Assembly: GCA_016191985.1 (NCBI GenBank)
Contig: JACPVB010000175.1
Coordinates: forward strand, 1-13,110
DNA length: 13,110 bases
From: Chloroflexota bacterium
Lineage (GTDB): Bacteria > Chloroflexota > Anaerolineae > Anaerolineales > Villigracilaceae
Direction: 5' to 3'
Shown: positions 1 to 7,234 of the stretch, piece after piece
Numbering within the stretch: the first letter of the stretch is position 1
Layout of the letters: each line of letters opens with the position of its first letter
Translations under genes and position numbers: made by a program
Notes under the pieces: generated by a model
Database searches by the model: none
Seen by the model: only the letters and a program-made list of their open reading frames with translations
What the model was told of the DNA's origin: nothing

Positions 1-2487
1 CACCACTTCGGAGCCGGGCATGGCGTTTCCAAGTTCCTCCACGGCGGTCTGGAGGATGTTCTTTAAATTGATGGATGAACTGATCCTTGATGTCACTTCA
101 CTGATGATCTGTTCTTTGATGGCCCGGCTTTGGGATTCCTGAATCAGGCGGGCGTTTTCCATCGCCAGGGATAGACGCTCCGAAACTGTTTCTGCAAGGT
201 TGATTTCATCCCTCGTCCAGGTTCGATCCTGTTCGGGGGCTTTTACATTTAGCGCGCCGATCACCTGTCCACGCAGTTTAATGGGTATCACAATGGATGC
301 TTCCCGTGTTGTCTCATTCGTGTTGAAAATCATCGAGTCGCCGCGGTTCATGACCTGGCGGATTTCCTCGTTATCCAGGGGCACAGTTAATTTTTGGCCG
401 CCCGTTAATGTTTGGTGATATCCAATGGTAGCCTCTTCGCGGCTGAATTCTCCCCAGCTTTCCTGGATGTTTTGGCGGTATAAACTTTCCGCCTCGGTTA
501 AAGCCTGTTGTGTCTGCTGGAAGAGACGCGCGTTTTCAATGGCGATGGCGATTTGGTCCGCCAGGATGCTCATGGTGTTCAATTCGGCATCTGTAAATGC
601 GCCGGATTTCGTGCTTTGCAAATCCAATACGCCCATGATTTTGTTACGGGTGGTTAGCGGCAGCGCCATTTCAGAGCGTGTCTCTGGCAGGTAGGGGTTG
701 TTGAAGAAAACAGCATCCAGCCCAACGTCCAGGGCGATGCGTGGGGCGCCAAATTTTGCTACATGGCCGACGATTCCACTTTCGCCAACTTCCAGTTTAT
801 GCCCGCGCGCCAGCATGATCCTTCCGCCTTCACTGCTTGCGGCTTGCAACACGGCGTATTTCCCCGACTCGTCGAGGAGGAAAATGCCCGTGTGGTAGAA
901 GCCGAAGCGGTCACTCACCAGGCGTGTGATCAACGGGAGGAGTATGCTTAACTTTTGTTCTCCGGTGATCACTTTTGATATTTCGCTGATGGATTGGAGT
1001 TCGCCCGCGCGGCGTTCGCTTTGCATTCGGGCAATTTCCAATTCCCCGGTTCGTTCTGCAACGCCTTGTTCAAGGGTTACAAAGGATTTCCTTAATTCAG
1101 CGGCCATGGTGTTCAACGCCTGGCCGAGTACGCCGATTTCATCCTGGTTTTGGATTTCCGCGCGTGCATCCAGGTTCCCATCCGCAATTTTTTCGGCGGT
1201 TTCTGTTAATGATTTAAGAGGAACGGTAAGCGCATTGCCTATTATGACCGATGCGATGGAAGCCCCTAGTACGATTGCAATAAACAATATGGAAATCACC
1301 GCATTCGTGCTTTGATTTTTTTGCTCGATTTCCTGATTGGCGGCGATGGCTTCCGCCTGTAGCTCATCCGCAGGAACGAGAATGGCCAGACCGTACCCCA
1401 CTTCAGTGAGGGGGCGATACACCAGGCGGTGGGATACATCGCCAAACGACAGAGTGGCAGAGCCGCTCTCTCCTGATGAAATTTTGGAAAGAACCTCAAA
1501 AAATTCTCCGGGCATGTTTGGAAGTTTTTCCGGGTTAATGGCTTCCCCGAGTGGAAGGGTTTCCTGAGATATTCCAAAATCCTGATAACCAGCCTCGGGC
1601 AAGGCGATCAATCGATTATCTTTGTCCACAAGAAATGCGTAACCGCTGTTTCCAACGGTGATGTTTGAGACCACCTCTGTAATGCTATTCAGTTGAATAT
1701 CCATGGCGGCGACGCCGCGGAATCTGCCTTTTGAATCATATACAGGAAAACTACTGGTGACAACCAGGCCATTTAAAGCCGCATCCTGATAGGGGGTAGA
1801 CCAAACCACACCCCTGTTTTCGTTTTCTGTTGAAATTGCTTCGAGAAACCAGGGTCTCTGCGTCACATCAAAATCAGGTGGCACAATGTTTGCCAGATCG
1901 ATATTTGGATAGTAAATCGTTTCTTTTGATTTGCCGCCAAAATAAATGGCAATTATTTCAGGATTTTTCTCAAGAATAAACGGTATGGATGATTCAGTCA
2001 GTTTTATTGTGTTTAGGCTGGATACCAATGACGAATTAAGCCTGGCGGCGCCAGCCGGTATGAAAATGGAAGACAACTCTGAATTTGGGTTGTCCCAACT
2101 TCCATTAGGAAGAAGCACGAGGGATTGTTCCGCATCCCAGTAGGTCCCATTGTTAAGGCTGGATTCCTGGCTAAGCAAACTGCCAAAGTTGGCTCCAATT
2201 AATGAGATGGAGGCGCTTTTTGAAGAAAAAAAAGAATTAAGCTCACTTGTTCGTAAATTTGCAATCGCGGATAATTCCTCGTCCGCTTTTTGGCTGACGC
2301 TTTGCTCCAATTGGCCGATTAAGAAATTATTGGCATCCTGCGAGCGAACATAGCCGTAATAGCCCATTGCGGTAATGGCAAGGAGCGTGATCAACATGTT
2401 TCCCACGATCAATTTTCCGCGCAGGCTTAATGGAATTGCTAAAAGCCCTCGGAGAATGGATGGCGGTTTGGGTTGGAATTGATTCAT
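1..2487 (-). CDS. Gene 6: dCache-HAMP membrane receptor with tandem GAF domains (partial, 829 codons, C-terminus cut by window edge)
   Basis: I read this frame through by triplets. It is open from the ATG at 2487 to base 1, with an in-frame stop just upstream of the start. TM1 is at about residues 24-45, then an extracytoplasmic dCache domain (about 46-385; YYPNIDLANIVPPDF, RPWF at 211-214, TPYQD at 231-235, FPVYDSKGRFRGVAAMDIQL). TM2 is at 395-416 and HAMP at 417-470 (NQDEIGVLGQALNTM). The signalling helix contains AERTGEL. GAF 1 spans about 490-650 (YHTGIFLLD, NNPYLPETRSEMALPL), the linker carries Trp678, GAF 2 spans about 672-775 (IPIKLRGQVIGALNVKA, MENARLI), and the tail starts at about 776. 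By alignment with gene 4, only about 10-20 residues would be missing if it ends like its paralogues. An output domain beyond the edge cannot be excluded. The dCache region keeps R, W, Y and D positions reminiscent of the amino-acid-binding dCache_1AA motif. The Shine-Dalgarno is weak (AGAG, then a T7 run before ATG). Confidence 0.93.
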   Translation of the reverse strand, partial: MNQFQPKPPSILRGLLAIPLSLRGKLIVGNMLITLLAITAMGYYGYVRSQDANNFLIGQLEQSVSQKADEELSAIANLRTSELNSFFSSKSASISLIGANFGSLLSQESSLNNGTYWDAEQSLVLLPNGSWDNPNSELSSIFIPAGAARLNSSLVSSLNTIKLTESSIPFILEKNPEIIAIYFGGKSKETIYYPNIDLANIVPPDFDVTQRPWFLEAISTENENRGVVWSTPYQDAALNGLVVTSSFPVYDSKGRFRGVAAMDIQLNSITEVVSNITVGNSGYAFLVDKDNRLIALPEAGYQDFGISQETLPLGEAINPEKLPNMPGEFFEVLSKISSGESGSATLSFGDVSHRLVYRPLTEVGYGLAILVPADELQAEAIAANQEIEQKNQSTNAVISILFIAIVLGASIASVIIGNALTVPLKSLTETAEKIADGNLDARAEIQNQDEIGVLGQALNTMAAELRKSFVTLEQGVAERTGELEIARMQSERRAGELQSISEISKVITGEQKLSILLPLITRLVSDRFGFYHTGIFLLDESGKYAVLQAASSEGGRIMLARGHKLEVGESGIVGHVAKFGAPRIALDVGLDAVFFNNPYLPETRSEMALPLTTRNKIMGVLDLQSTKSGAFTDAELNTMSILADQIAIAIENARLFQQTQQALTEAESLYRQNIQESWGEFSREEATIGYHQTLTGGQKLTVPLDNEEIRQVMNRGDSMIFNTNETTREASIVIPIKLRGQVIGALNVKAPEQDRTWTRDEINLAETVSERLSLAMENARLIQESQSRAIKEQIISEVTSRISSSINLKNILQTAVEELGNAMPGSEVV
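694..737. repeat. 44 bp exact direct repeat, copy in gene 6
   Basis: Identical base for base to 4937-4980 in gene 4. It encodes the GAF 1 segment ALDVGLDAVFFNNP, and all synonymous positions match too. Confidence 0.9.
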
Positions 2488-2531
2488 AAAAAAATTCTCT
2501 TGTTCACAGTTTTAACACTTAAATGCGGAGG
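2488..2531 (-). other. Gap between genes 5 and 6, no convincing signal
   Basis: 44 bp. It holds a weak AGAG (2497-2500) and then a run of seven T on the coding strand directly before the gene 6 ATG (2488-2494). The T run has no stem in front of it, so I do not call it a terminator. Confidence 0.4.
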
Positions 2532-4253
2532 CTAGGTGTCCATTTTCATTGCAATCGGTTCGATCTGTACGATTACTTCGCCGCCCAACGCACGGCTGAG
2601 TTCCAGGGCTGCGGTTTGCAGGATCGTTTCAAAGCGGGTGGACGAGCTTACTTTGGCTGAAATATCGGTCGTGATTTTTTCTATGTCTGCGCGGCGCTGC
2701 GTGGCGCGCAACAAGGTGGCGGTTTCTATGGCAAGCGAGAGACGCTCGGATATGGCTTCGGCAATATCCACTTCATCCTGGGTGATGATGGTTTCGCCAT
2801 TTGGCTTCAAATTCAATACGCCGATAATTTCATTGCGCAGGCGAATTGGTATTGTGAGGTTTGAAGTTTTGTTATTCTGGGTGGTGATGACAGTTTCGCC
2901 TTTATGGAGTGCTTCCTGAATATAGGGGCTTTCGATGGGGGTGGTGAGCGGCTTTGCGGTTTGGTCCGTTAATTGAAAGCCCAAAGCCACTGTTTCGGGG
3001 CGCAGGATTTTCCAGGACTCCTGGGTCAACTGCCCAAACGCGCTTTGCGCTTCGGCAAGCGACTTGCGGGCTTCTTCGAGTGTGCGGGCGTTTTGGATGG
3101 CAATGGATACCTGGTCTGCAAGGGTGGATAATACTTCAATATCATTTTCGGTAAAGGCGTTTGAAAGTTCGCTTTGCACATCCAGCGCTCCAACCACCTG
3201 ACCGGCAATGCGAAGGGGGAGTGCAATTTCGGAGTGGGTGTTTGGGAGGAAGGGATTGTCAAAGTAAACCGCATCAGATCCAACGTCCAGGGCGATGCGG
3301 GGCCGACCGGCGGCTGTGACATACCCTACGATACCGGTCTGTCCAACGGGGAGTTTGTGTCCGTTTTCGAGCATATTTTTGCCACCCTCGCTGTTGGCGG
3401 CGCGCAACACTGCGAACTCGCGGTTTTCATCGATCAGGAAAATGCCGGTGTGGTAGTGGCCGAATTGTTCGCTGATCAACTGGGCGATGCGCGGCAGAAT
3501 GGCATCCAACCCCTGGATGGATGAAATGGCGCGGGAAACCTGGGCAATGGCCTCAAACTGTTTTGCGCGTCTTTCGTTGTTGCGGTTGGCAATATCAAGC
3601 TCAAGGGTGCGTTGAGCAACGTGTTTTTCAAGGGATATACGCAGGTCGTTGAGCTCGATATTTTCGAGTTTTTGCATTTCTTCGCTTTTTTGCGCCCTTT
3701 GGATGCTGTCGTTCAGCCGGTTGATCAATAATTGGATGATTCCAGCGCCGCCAATTAAAAGGACCGGGATGATGATCGCATCGTCTATTCCGGCCGGCAC
3801 ATATTGGATTTCGCGGTTCAAATCATAATAGGCCACAACGATGACCGATAGAATGGCGAGCGGAACAATCAGGTGATTTGAACGCCTGCCCAGAAGGATT
3901 GCCGAAATTACCAAAATTATTGGAAGCCCCACCAGAGCCGTGTTTTTTAACCCATTTGTAGTCAGTGCAATGATGGTTACAGCCACAAGCAATGCAACCG
4001 GAACAACCAGCTTTGCCATGCGTATTCTTCCACGAAAAACATAGAAAAGCGAGATCAGTTCCAGGATGAGGGTAATGGAAAGTGTTATCAGGGCGCGCGG
4101 ATTCCGCGAACCTTCGCCTGCGATGCCGGTCACCAGAGGCAGCACAGCGAGGTTCACAAATAGCACAAAGAACAAAATATTTCGCGTCAATCGAACGAAT
4201 GACGGGTCCTTGTCGTCTTCATCGGTAAAATAATCAAATATCCTTGATAACAT
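2532..4253 (-). CDS. Gene 5: six-TM membrane sensor with tandem GAF domains, no output domain (573 aa)
   Basis: Paralogue of genes 1 and 3. After an acidic N-terminus (DEDDKD, 11-16) there are six hydrophobic helices at about residues 25-44, 54-73, 79-98, 105-121, 126-144 and 158-178. The motif before helix 4 is NGLKN (100-104) rather than GxGxHD. The signalling helix contains AQRTLEL. GAF 1 spans about 228-385 (YHTGIFLID, TGIVGYV) and has NTHSEIALPL where every paralogue has TRSE, so His340 replaces the conserved Arg. The linker carries Trp414. GAF 2 spans about 411-505 (LTIPIRLRNEIIGVLNLK) and ends AIETATLL instead of ENARLL. The tail is 506-573. No output domain follows. A GGAG lies 6 nt upstream of the ATG, inside the 17 bp gap after gene 4, so it is almost certainly on the same message. 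Confidence 0.94.
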   Translation of the reverse strand: MLSRIFDYFTDEDDKDPSFVRLTRNILFFVLFVNLAVLPLVTGIAGEGSRNPRALITLSITLILELISLFYVFRGRIRMAKLVVPVALLVAVTIIALTTNGLKNTALVGLPIILVISAILLGRRSNHLIVPLAILSVIVVAYYDLNREIQYVPAGIDDAIIIPVLLIGGAGIIQLLINRLNDSIQRAQKSEEMQKLENIELNDLRISLEKHVAQRTLELDIANRNNERRAKQFEAIAQVSRAISSIQGLDAILPRIAQLISEQFGHYHTGIFLIDENREFAVLRAANSEGGKNMLENGHKLPVGQTGIVGYVTAAGRPRIALDVGSDAVYFDNPFLPNTHSEIALPLRIAGQVVGALDVQSELSNAFTENDIEVLSTLADQVSIAIQNARTLEEARKSLAEAQSAFGQLTQESWKILRPETVALGFQLTDQTAKPLTTPIESPYIQEALHKGETVITTQNNKTSNLTIPIRLRNEIIGVLNLKPNGETIITQDEVDIAEAISERLSLAIETATLLRATQRRADIEKITTDISAKVSSSTRFETILQTAALELSRALGGEVIVQIEPIAMKMDT

Positions 4254-4259
4254 ATCGTT

Positions 4260-4263
4260 CTCC
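4260..4263 (-). promoter_or_regulatory. Ribosome binding site of gene 5
   Basis: GGAG lies 6 nt before the gene 5 ATG, within the 17 bp gap after the gene 4 stop. It is half of a perfect 8 bp palindrome, CTCCGGAG (4260-4267), which is too short and loop-less to be a terminator. Confidence 0.75.
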
Positions 4264-4270
4264 GGAGCCT

Positions 4271-7234
4271 TTACTGCTCGGACCTTCGCTGGGTAAATTG
4301 AATTGCAATTTCCGTTCCGGGAAGGGTGTGACCCAGTTCCTGAATGGTGGTTTGGACGATATTTTCCAGGCTTACAAGGCTGCCAATTTTCGATGAAATA
4401 TCACCGATGGTGCGTTCCTTCGCGGCGCGTTTTTGAGCGTCTTGCAACAGGCGCGCATTTTCGATTGCCAACGCTGTTCGGTCGGCGGTGGCCTGTGCGA
4501 GGGCAATTTCCTCTTCCGTCCAAATCCGGTTTGGGTCGGGCGCATTTAATTTAAGCGTGCCGATGCGCGTGCCGCGCAGGATCAATGGAATGGAGAGACT
4601 GTGAGCAGGGAGGGGAGCAGTGGACGGTTTTAGCTGCCTGGCTTCCACGCCATCGAAGTGATAGCCACCGATTGTTTGGCGCGCGAGGAATAGATTCCAT
4701 TGCTGTTCGCTCAGTTGCGCGGAAATGATCTCGGCCTGGGCGAGGGCCTCCTGGCTTTCCTGGTAGGAACGCGCATTTTGAATGGCGATGCCAACCTGTT
4801 CTGCCAAGGTGGAGAGGATGTTCACATCCTCCTGTGTGAAGGCTTGCGCTTCCGTGCTCTGCACATCCAGCGCGCCGAATACATTGGAGCCGATGCGCAG
4901 GGGCAGGGCAATTTCAGAGCGCGTTTCTGGGAGGTCGGGGTTGTTGAAGAAAACAGCATCCAGCCCAACGTCCAGGGCGAGGCGGGGTTGTCCTGTCCTG
5001 GTTACATTGCCAACGATGCCGGTTTCGCCTACAAGCAAGCGGTGATTGCGCGCGAGCATTTTCCTTCCACCCGGGCTGTTGGCGGCCACCAGCACCGCAT
5101 ATTCCTTGTGAACATCCAGCAGGAATATGCCGACATGGTAAAAGCCAAGTCTTTCGGAAATGGTTTCAGTGATCTGCGGCAGCAACGCGTCGAGAGTTTG
5201 CGTCGAACTGATGGTACGTGATATTTGCGCAATTGATTCAAATTGGGATGCGCGATACGCGTTGCTCTCACTGATCTGCTCGATCTCTTTGGTGCGTTCT
5301 GCGATGTGCTCTTCGAGGCCGAGAAGGGTGTTATTTAACCTCTCTACCATGATATTGAAGGACCTGGCCAGGACGCCTGTTTCATCTTGTGATTCAACCT
5401 GCACACGGGCTGAGATATCGCCGCTTGCGATCTGTTCCACTGTTTTGGTCAGGCGATTCATTGGCCGGGTGATTGCACGGCCAACCCATAAGCTTACCAC
5501 CAGCGCTCCAACAAACAGAGCGATAAGAATGGCGGTGGCAGACTGCAGGCTGGATTGGACTTCACTTTGCACTTCTTCACGGGCCAGAACAATTTCCCCG
5601 TTCAACTCATTTGCGGGCGCAATGACGGCGAGCCTGTATTCGGTGGTTTCAAGTTGTGTGATGGCGACGTAGTTTTCCACATTGTTAATTTGTGCGGTGA
5701 AAAGACCGGTTTCGCCGTTTACAATTTGCTGGGCTATGGCTTGCAAGTCTTCGGACTCGCTATCGAGAATTGTTTGCTTTGGGCTTTCATTGACTGGAAC
5801 TTCTTCACGCTCTAACCCGAAGAGGGTGTATCCGTGCTCGGGCATGGCAAGGATGCGCCCTCTTTTATCCACCAGAAAGGAAAATCCACTTTCCCCCAGC
5901 ATGATGGCGGAGAAGTTCCCTGAAATTTTAGAAATCTGAATATCCGCGCTGAGCACACCCTTAAATCCACCTGTCCTTGAATAAACGGGGACGGACAAAG
6001 TCACAATTAACCCTGCTCCAGCCGGGTCCTGGTATGGGTCCGTCCAGCGGGGTAGGCGCTCCGGATTATTTTGCGGATTGGCAATGGTGTAGAAGGGCTG
6101 GGTTGTTGGGCTAAAATTTGCGGGGACATTTTCCGCCAGGTTGATATTTGGGTAGTAGGTTGTGTATCCAAGTTTGCTGATGTAATACAGCGCGGCAGCC
6201 TGGGGGTGGGACTCCATAAAGCCGGGGGCCATAAAATCCAAATAGGCCGTGGTATTTATGTCTGCCAGCATGGCCTCGTTCACGGTGTAGATGTTTGGTA
6301 TGAAGATGGAAGCGGGGTCGTTCCCTGAGTTTCCGTATTGTCCACCGGGCAATTGGAAGATCTTCTCGCTTGAGTTCCAATACGCGCCATTGTTAAACAA
6401 GTGGGATTGATCTTCGATCCCTGATCGATATTCGGCGATATGAATCAGGTCGTCTTCTATCCCTGAAAAAAGTACGTCCGCTTTTTCAGCCTCTATCTGT
6501 ACGACCCTTTTTATCCCTGTTTCCGTTTGGTTCGTGATGCTTTTTTCAAACTTCCCTGTAAGATCACCCACGATGGAGTTTGCGGCGCTGAAACCGTAGT
6601 ACGTGAGCGTGAAAACGGCAAGGCCGCCAGTGACCAAAATACTGGTTGCGATCTTCGCCCGCAGGCTGAATTGATTAAACTGCCTCAAGGCAAGAAAGAG
6701 GAAGGGAACGGCAAGTAATATATTGATGATTGGCGTGTAGGTTGAGAGCTCCGGGATTCTTAGCCGCTCATACTGAATGCCCAGATCGATTACATACAGC
6801 GCGATGCTTATTGCAATGCCTATGAATATCCCTGGCGTCGTATATTTCGATTGCATGGCGAGGCTGGCAACGGCAACAGTGGTAATGAAGGCAGCAATGG
6901 AAACAACCACTCCAAGCCCTTCCACCAGTAGGGATATGGTCAGCAGTACTGCGATCAGTTGCGCAACCAGGATAACCATCGCGCGGCCCACCCATCCGCT
7001 TTTTATTAATCGATAGGGGGGTATTGTGGCAATGGATGCCAGTAAAATCGCCCCCGCGATCACAAACAATTGCCACTGAGCTGTGGTGATGCCGAAATAT
7101 AGAAATATTATGAACGCCGGCGCTGCCGCAACCAGCAGAATCCAAATAGCCGCATAGGCATTGCGGATATACAATTCGATCTCTGCAACGGGCCTTGTGG
7201 ACTCAGCTGCTTCATTTCTTTGGCGATTATTCAT
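4271..7234 (-). CDS. Gene 4: hybrid receptor, six-TM module plus dCache-HAMP plus tandem GAF domains (987 aa)
   Basis: Largest member of the set, with both input types in one chain. Six hydrophobic helices (about residues 29-49, 54-71, 84-103, 108-127, 133-153, 166-183) resemble the module of genes 1, 3 and 5. From about residue 189 the protein aligns end to end with gene 6: TM7 (194-214), extracytoplasmic dCache domain (about 217-560; YYPNINLAENVP, DPYQD, VPVYSRTGGFKGVLSADIQI), TM8 (565-586), HAMP (587-641), signalling helix (AERTKEI), GAF 1 (about 660-820; YHVGIFLLD, NNPDLPETRSEIALPL), linker Trp846, GAF 2 (about 845-930; IPLILRGTRIGTLKL, AIENARLL) and tail (931-987). In the dCache pocket region it reads QPFY (379-382) where gene 6 reads RPWF. 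No output domain is present. The start overlaps the end of gene 3 by 8 nt and has a strong GGAGG 5 nt upstream. The membrane topology puts the Cache domain outside if the six-helix module ends in the cytoplasm. Confidence 0.94.
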   Translation of the reverse strand: MNNRQRNEAAESTRPVAEIELYIRNAYAAIWILLVAAAPAFIIFLYFGITTAQWQLFVIAGAILLASIATIPPYRLIKSGWVGRAMVILVAQLIAVLLTISLLVEGLGVVVSIAAFITTVAVASLAMQSKYTTPGIFIGIAISIALYVIDLGIQYERLRIPELSTYTPIINILLAVPFLFLALRQFNQFSLRAKIATSILVTGGLAVFTLTYYGFSAANSIVGDLTGKFEKSITNQTETGIKRVVQIEAEKADVLFSGIEDDLIHIAEYRSGIEDQSHLFNNGAYWNSSEKIFQLPGGQYGNSGNDPASIFIPNIYTVNEAMLADINTTAYLDFMAPGFMESHPQAAALYYISKLGYTTYYPNINLAENVPANFSPTTQPFYTIANPQNNPERLPRWTDPYQDPAGAGLIVTLSVPVYSRTGGFKGVLSADIQISKISGNFSAIMLGESGFSFLVDKRGRILAMPEHGYTLFGLEREEVPVNESPKQTILDSESEDLQAIAQQIVNGETGLFTAQINNVENYVAITQLETTEYRLAVIAPANELNGEIVLAREEVQSEVQSSLQSATAILIALFVGALVVSLWVGRAITRPMNRLTKTVEQIASGDISARVQVESQDETGVLARSFNIMVERLNNTLLGLEEHIAERTKEIEQISESNAYRASQFESIAQISRTISSTQTLDALLPQITETISERLGFYHVGIFLLDVHKEYAVLVAANSPGGRKMLARNHRLLVGETGIVGNVTRTGQPRLALDVGLDAVFFNNPDLPETRSEIALPLRIGSNVFGALDVQSTEAQAFTQEDVNILSTLAEQVGIAIQNARSYQESQEALAQAEIISAQLSEQQWNLFLARQTIGGYHFDGVEARQLKPSTAPLPAHSLSIPLILRGTRIGTLKLNAPDPNRIWTEEEIALAQATADRTALAIENARLLQDAQKRAAKERTIGDISSKIGSLVSLENIVQTTIQELGHTLPGTEIAIQFTQRRSEQ
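4937..4980. repeat. 44 bp exact direct repeat, copy in gene 4
   Basis: Identical to 694-737 in gene 6. The corresponding stretches of genes 1, 2, 3 and 5 differ at several positions. Confidence 0.9.
5124..5146. repeat. 23 bp exact direct repeat, copy in gene 4
   Basis: Identical to 12256-12278 in gene 1. It encodes the strand around FYHVGIF in GAF 1. It is short enough to be conserved coding sequence rather than a separate element. Confidence 0.6.

Noticed and set aside
1300..1325. A7-T slippery-looking heptamer in gene 6 (codons CAA AAA AAT).
   Set aside because: The zero frame is intact on both sides and continues through HAMP and both GAF domains. No stimulatory hairpin or meaningful product in the shifted frame was seen.
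2219..2235. Run of eight T on the coding strand in gene 6, considered as a frameshift or assembly error site.
   Set aside because: The frame is continuous through it (SFFSSK), and the surrounding protein aligns with gene 4.
2488..2494. Run of seven T before the gene 6 start, considered as a terminator.
   Set aside because: There is no GC-rich stem ahead of it, and the ATG follows directly.
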